Assembly (NCBI GenBank): GCA_944382805.1
Contig: CALWNS010000010.1
Coordinates: 1-25,178, forward strand
Direction: 5' to 3'
Length of the DNA stretch: 25,178 bases
Source: an uncultured Gemmiger sp.
Lineage (GTDB): Bacteria > Bacillota > Clostridia > Oscillospirales > Ruminococcaceae
Under the pieces are notes generated by a model. The model was not told where the DNA came from, did no database searches, and worked only from the letters and a program-made list of their open reading frames with translations. A program made the position numbers and the translations under genes. This document shows, piece after piece, positions 25,005-25,178 of the stretch (the stretch's first letter is position 1; each line of letters opens with the position of its first letter).

Positions 25005-25178
25005 AGACGAGTTGGCTATGGTCTATCAGTACGCCGCCGGTACGAAGGAAGAAACCCTTGCGGGGCTGAAAGAAATCGTGCCGGTTATCCGTGACCGGCA
25101 GACAAGGGAGATTGTGGAGAGTACCATCCGAAAGCTGGACGCCATCCCGGAGCCGGAGTGCCGCCGCTTTATCGCTGA
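24985..25178 (+). CDS. Transposon-transfer assisting (TTRAP-like) protein, partial
   Basis: The first 64 codons of a gene running off the window. The start MKMNFSKDELAMVYQYAAGTKEE, then IVESTIRKLDAIPEPECRRF, matches the pattern of small TTRAP proteins (transposon-transfer assisting) of Tn1549-like elements, which are about 65-75 residues long, so only a few codons are missing. GAAGGAGG lies six bases before the ATG. It overlaps the DUF3847 gene, and both are likely cotranscribed with mobilisation genes beyond the edge. The role of TTRAP proteins in transfer is proposed, not proven. Confidence 0.65.
   Translation, partial: MKMNFSKDELAMVYQYAAGTKEETLAGLKEIVPVIRDRQTREIVESTIRKLDAIPEPECRRFIA

Larger units (their letters stand above)
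24370..25178. mobile_element. Edge of an integrative mobile element (approximate start)
   Basis: The DUF3847 and TTRAP-like genes are typical accessory genes of Tn1549-like integrative and conjugative elements of Firmicutes, and base composition and gene style change here. The left limit is a guess within 24313-24620; the element continues past the window. No integrase, relaxase or att repeat is visible in this part. Confidence 0.55.

Overview
The window looks like chromosome from a high-GC Gram-positive anaerobe, most likely a gut Clostridia of the Ruminococcaceae/Oscillospiraceae type (Faecalibacterium/Gemmiger-like). This placement is an inference. It rests on the GC-rich coding sequence, strong AGGAGG ribosome sites, an HrcA/CIRCE operator in front of groESL, a class D-like sortase, RbgA, a DUF896 protein, and a DUF3847-type mobile element of the kind common in gut Firmicutes. 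Most of the window is core housekeeping. The last ~0.8 kb looks like the edge of an integrative element.

Layout. (1) 1-2.0 kb, minus strand: a monocistronic prepilin-like gene with its own promoter and terminator, then a lipoprotein resembling trigger factor without its ribosome-binding domain. (2) 2.0-3.9 kb, plus: a small DUF896 protein and purA, each with a promoter; purA ends in a strong terminator. (3) 3.9-8.6 kb, plus: a CDF metal exporter with Mn-type site residues, then malic enzyme, both halves of a class I fumarase and a sortase, overlapping or closely spaced. (4) 8.6-14.0 kb, plus: tRNA-Leu(UAG), rplS with a leader, then lepB, rbgA, rnhB, yraN, thrC and a metallophosphoesterase, tightly packed. 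(5) 14.1-19.8 kb, plus: tig, clpP, clpX, groES and groEL, a block of protein folding and quality-control genes. (6) 19.9-21.0 kb: tRNA-Arg(CCU) on the minus strand and, divergent from it, a TVP38/DedA-type membrane protein. (7) 21.0-24.3 kb, minus: an operon of CPBP protease-like protein, tadA and a FabG-like reductase, followed after a terminator by a GH25 lysozyme. (8) 24.3-25.2 kb: a gene-poor junction, then a DUF3847 gene and the start of a probable transposon-transfer-assisting gene, running off the window.

How the parts work together. The malic enzyme/fumarase operon links fumarate, malate and pyruvate and sits beside purA, whose downstream product (via PurB) releases fumarate. The folding block pairs cytosolic Tig, ClpXP and GroESL with a surface trigger-factor-like lipoprotein encoded 12 kb away. 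The most unusual signals are regulatory: three CIRCE half-sites in front of groES, an unexplained 11-bp inverted repeat further upstream, a 14-bp inverted repeat across the tRNA-Arg promoter, and a terminator hairpin that contains the ribosome site of the GH25 gene. I did not find a CRISPR array, a recognisable defence system or a clearly new multi-gene system.
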